Shown here piece after piece: positions 32,419-32,510 of a stretch of DNA of 32,510 nt. Origin of the DNA: Silene noctiflora. Its lineage: Eukaryota > Streptophyta > Magnoliopsida > Caryophyllales > Caryophyllaceae. The translations under genes and the position numbers were made by a program. How positions within the stretch are numbered: the stretch's first letter is position 1; each line of letters starts with the position of its first letter. A model generated the notes under the pieces. The model was not told where the DNA came from. It was given only the letters and a program-made list of their open reading frames with translations, and did not search any database. The stretch lies in contig VHZZ01002571.1 in NCBI GenBank assembly GCA_009801015.1, positions 44,894 to 77,403 of the forward strand. The letters are read 5' to 3'.

Positions 32419-32510
32419 TGTAACACCCTTGAAATTTGCGGAAAGATAAACAAGTAATTAAGATAAATAAATGATGTGAATACATTTCTAATAGGTTCAC
32501 TTTAGTGAAA
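32419..32510 (+). mobile_element. Start of an LTR (probably Ty3/Gypsy-like), truncated by the window
   Basis: TGTAACACCC followed by TTGAAATTTGCGGAAAG is a common start of plant Ty3/Gypsy LTRs. Only 92 bases are visible, so class and orientation are inferred. It need not be related to the LTR end at 390. Confidence 0.45.

Noticed and set aside
1..32510. The LTR end at 390 and LTR start at 32419 as two LTRs of one giant retroelement
   Set aside because: The sequence between them is host genes, virus relics and other transposons, with no gag-pol. The two LTR pieces show no visible shared sequence.
1..32510. CRISPR arrays, bacterial operons, tRNA or rRNA genes
   Set aside because: Nothing resembling regularly spaced repeats, Shine-Dalgarno-led operons, tRNA cloverleaf motifs or rRNA was seen. 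The gene structure is clearly plant nuclear.

Overview
This window is eukaryotic nuclear DNA from a flowering plant. It is AT-rich, the genes have GT-AG introns, and two plant cell-wall genes are present: a PMEI-pectinesterase and a membrane-anchored prolyl 4-hydroxylase. It also holds plant-type transposon debris and endogenous plant pararetrovirus (caulimovirid) sequence. A foldback element near 18.2 kb looks to me like repeats common in Caryophyllales such as beet and spinach, but that is a weak impression from memory. A 70-base gap at 17.8 kb and scattered single Ns show a draft assembly.

Layout. 1-390: 3' end of a probable LTR. 391-2790: decayed pararetrovirus copy C (minus strand). 2867-3858: non-autonomous Mutator-like element with a 9-bp target duplication. 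About 4330-4654: pararetroviral promoter/leader fragment (plus). 4655-13740: broken duplicate of a prolyl 4-hydroxylase gene (minus). Its intron 3 carries about 5.7 kb of virus (5636-11362) as two copies, A (plus) and B (minus), joined tail to tail into a palindrome with arms of about 2.54 kb. 14112-17319: intact two-exon pectinesterase gene (minus). 17966-18922: composite MITE-like region. 22868-26636: intact six-exon prolyl 4-hydroxylase gene (minus, 287 residues), with a Harbinger-type MITE in intron 3. 30172-30901: RING-H2 gene (plus), 5' end unresolved. 31257-32087: second Mutator-like non-autonomous element. 32419 to the end: probable LTR start.

How it fits together. The working genes serve the cell wall and secretory pathway. 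The pectinesterase de-esterifies pectin in the wall, and the prolyl 4-hydroxylase makes hydroxyproline for extensins and arabinogalactan proteins in the ER/Golgi. The prolyl 4-hydroxylase locus was duplicated in direct orientation, and the two copies now flank the pectinesterase. The left copy died: it lost its membrane anchor, iron-ligand motif, one splice donor and 288 bp at its 3' end. Comparing the paralogues gives an empty site for both the MITE and the viral insertion, so both came after the duplication.

The most unusual structure is the viral palindrome. It holds only the leader, movement-protein and coat-protein-like half of the virus. Both arms share in-frame stops, so it probably arose by inverted duplication of an already defective copy. 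Copy A keeps a viral-type TATA box upstream of the palindrome. A transcript from it, or read-through of the host intron, would fold into long dsRNA, a plausible source of antiviral small RNAs. That function is inferred, not shown.
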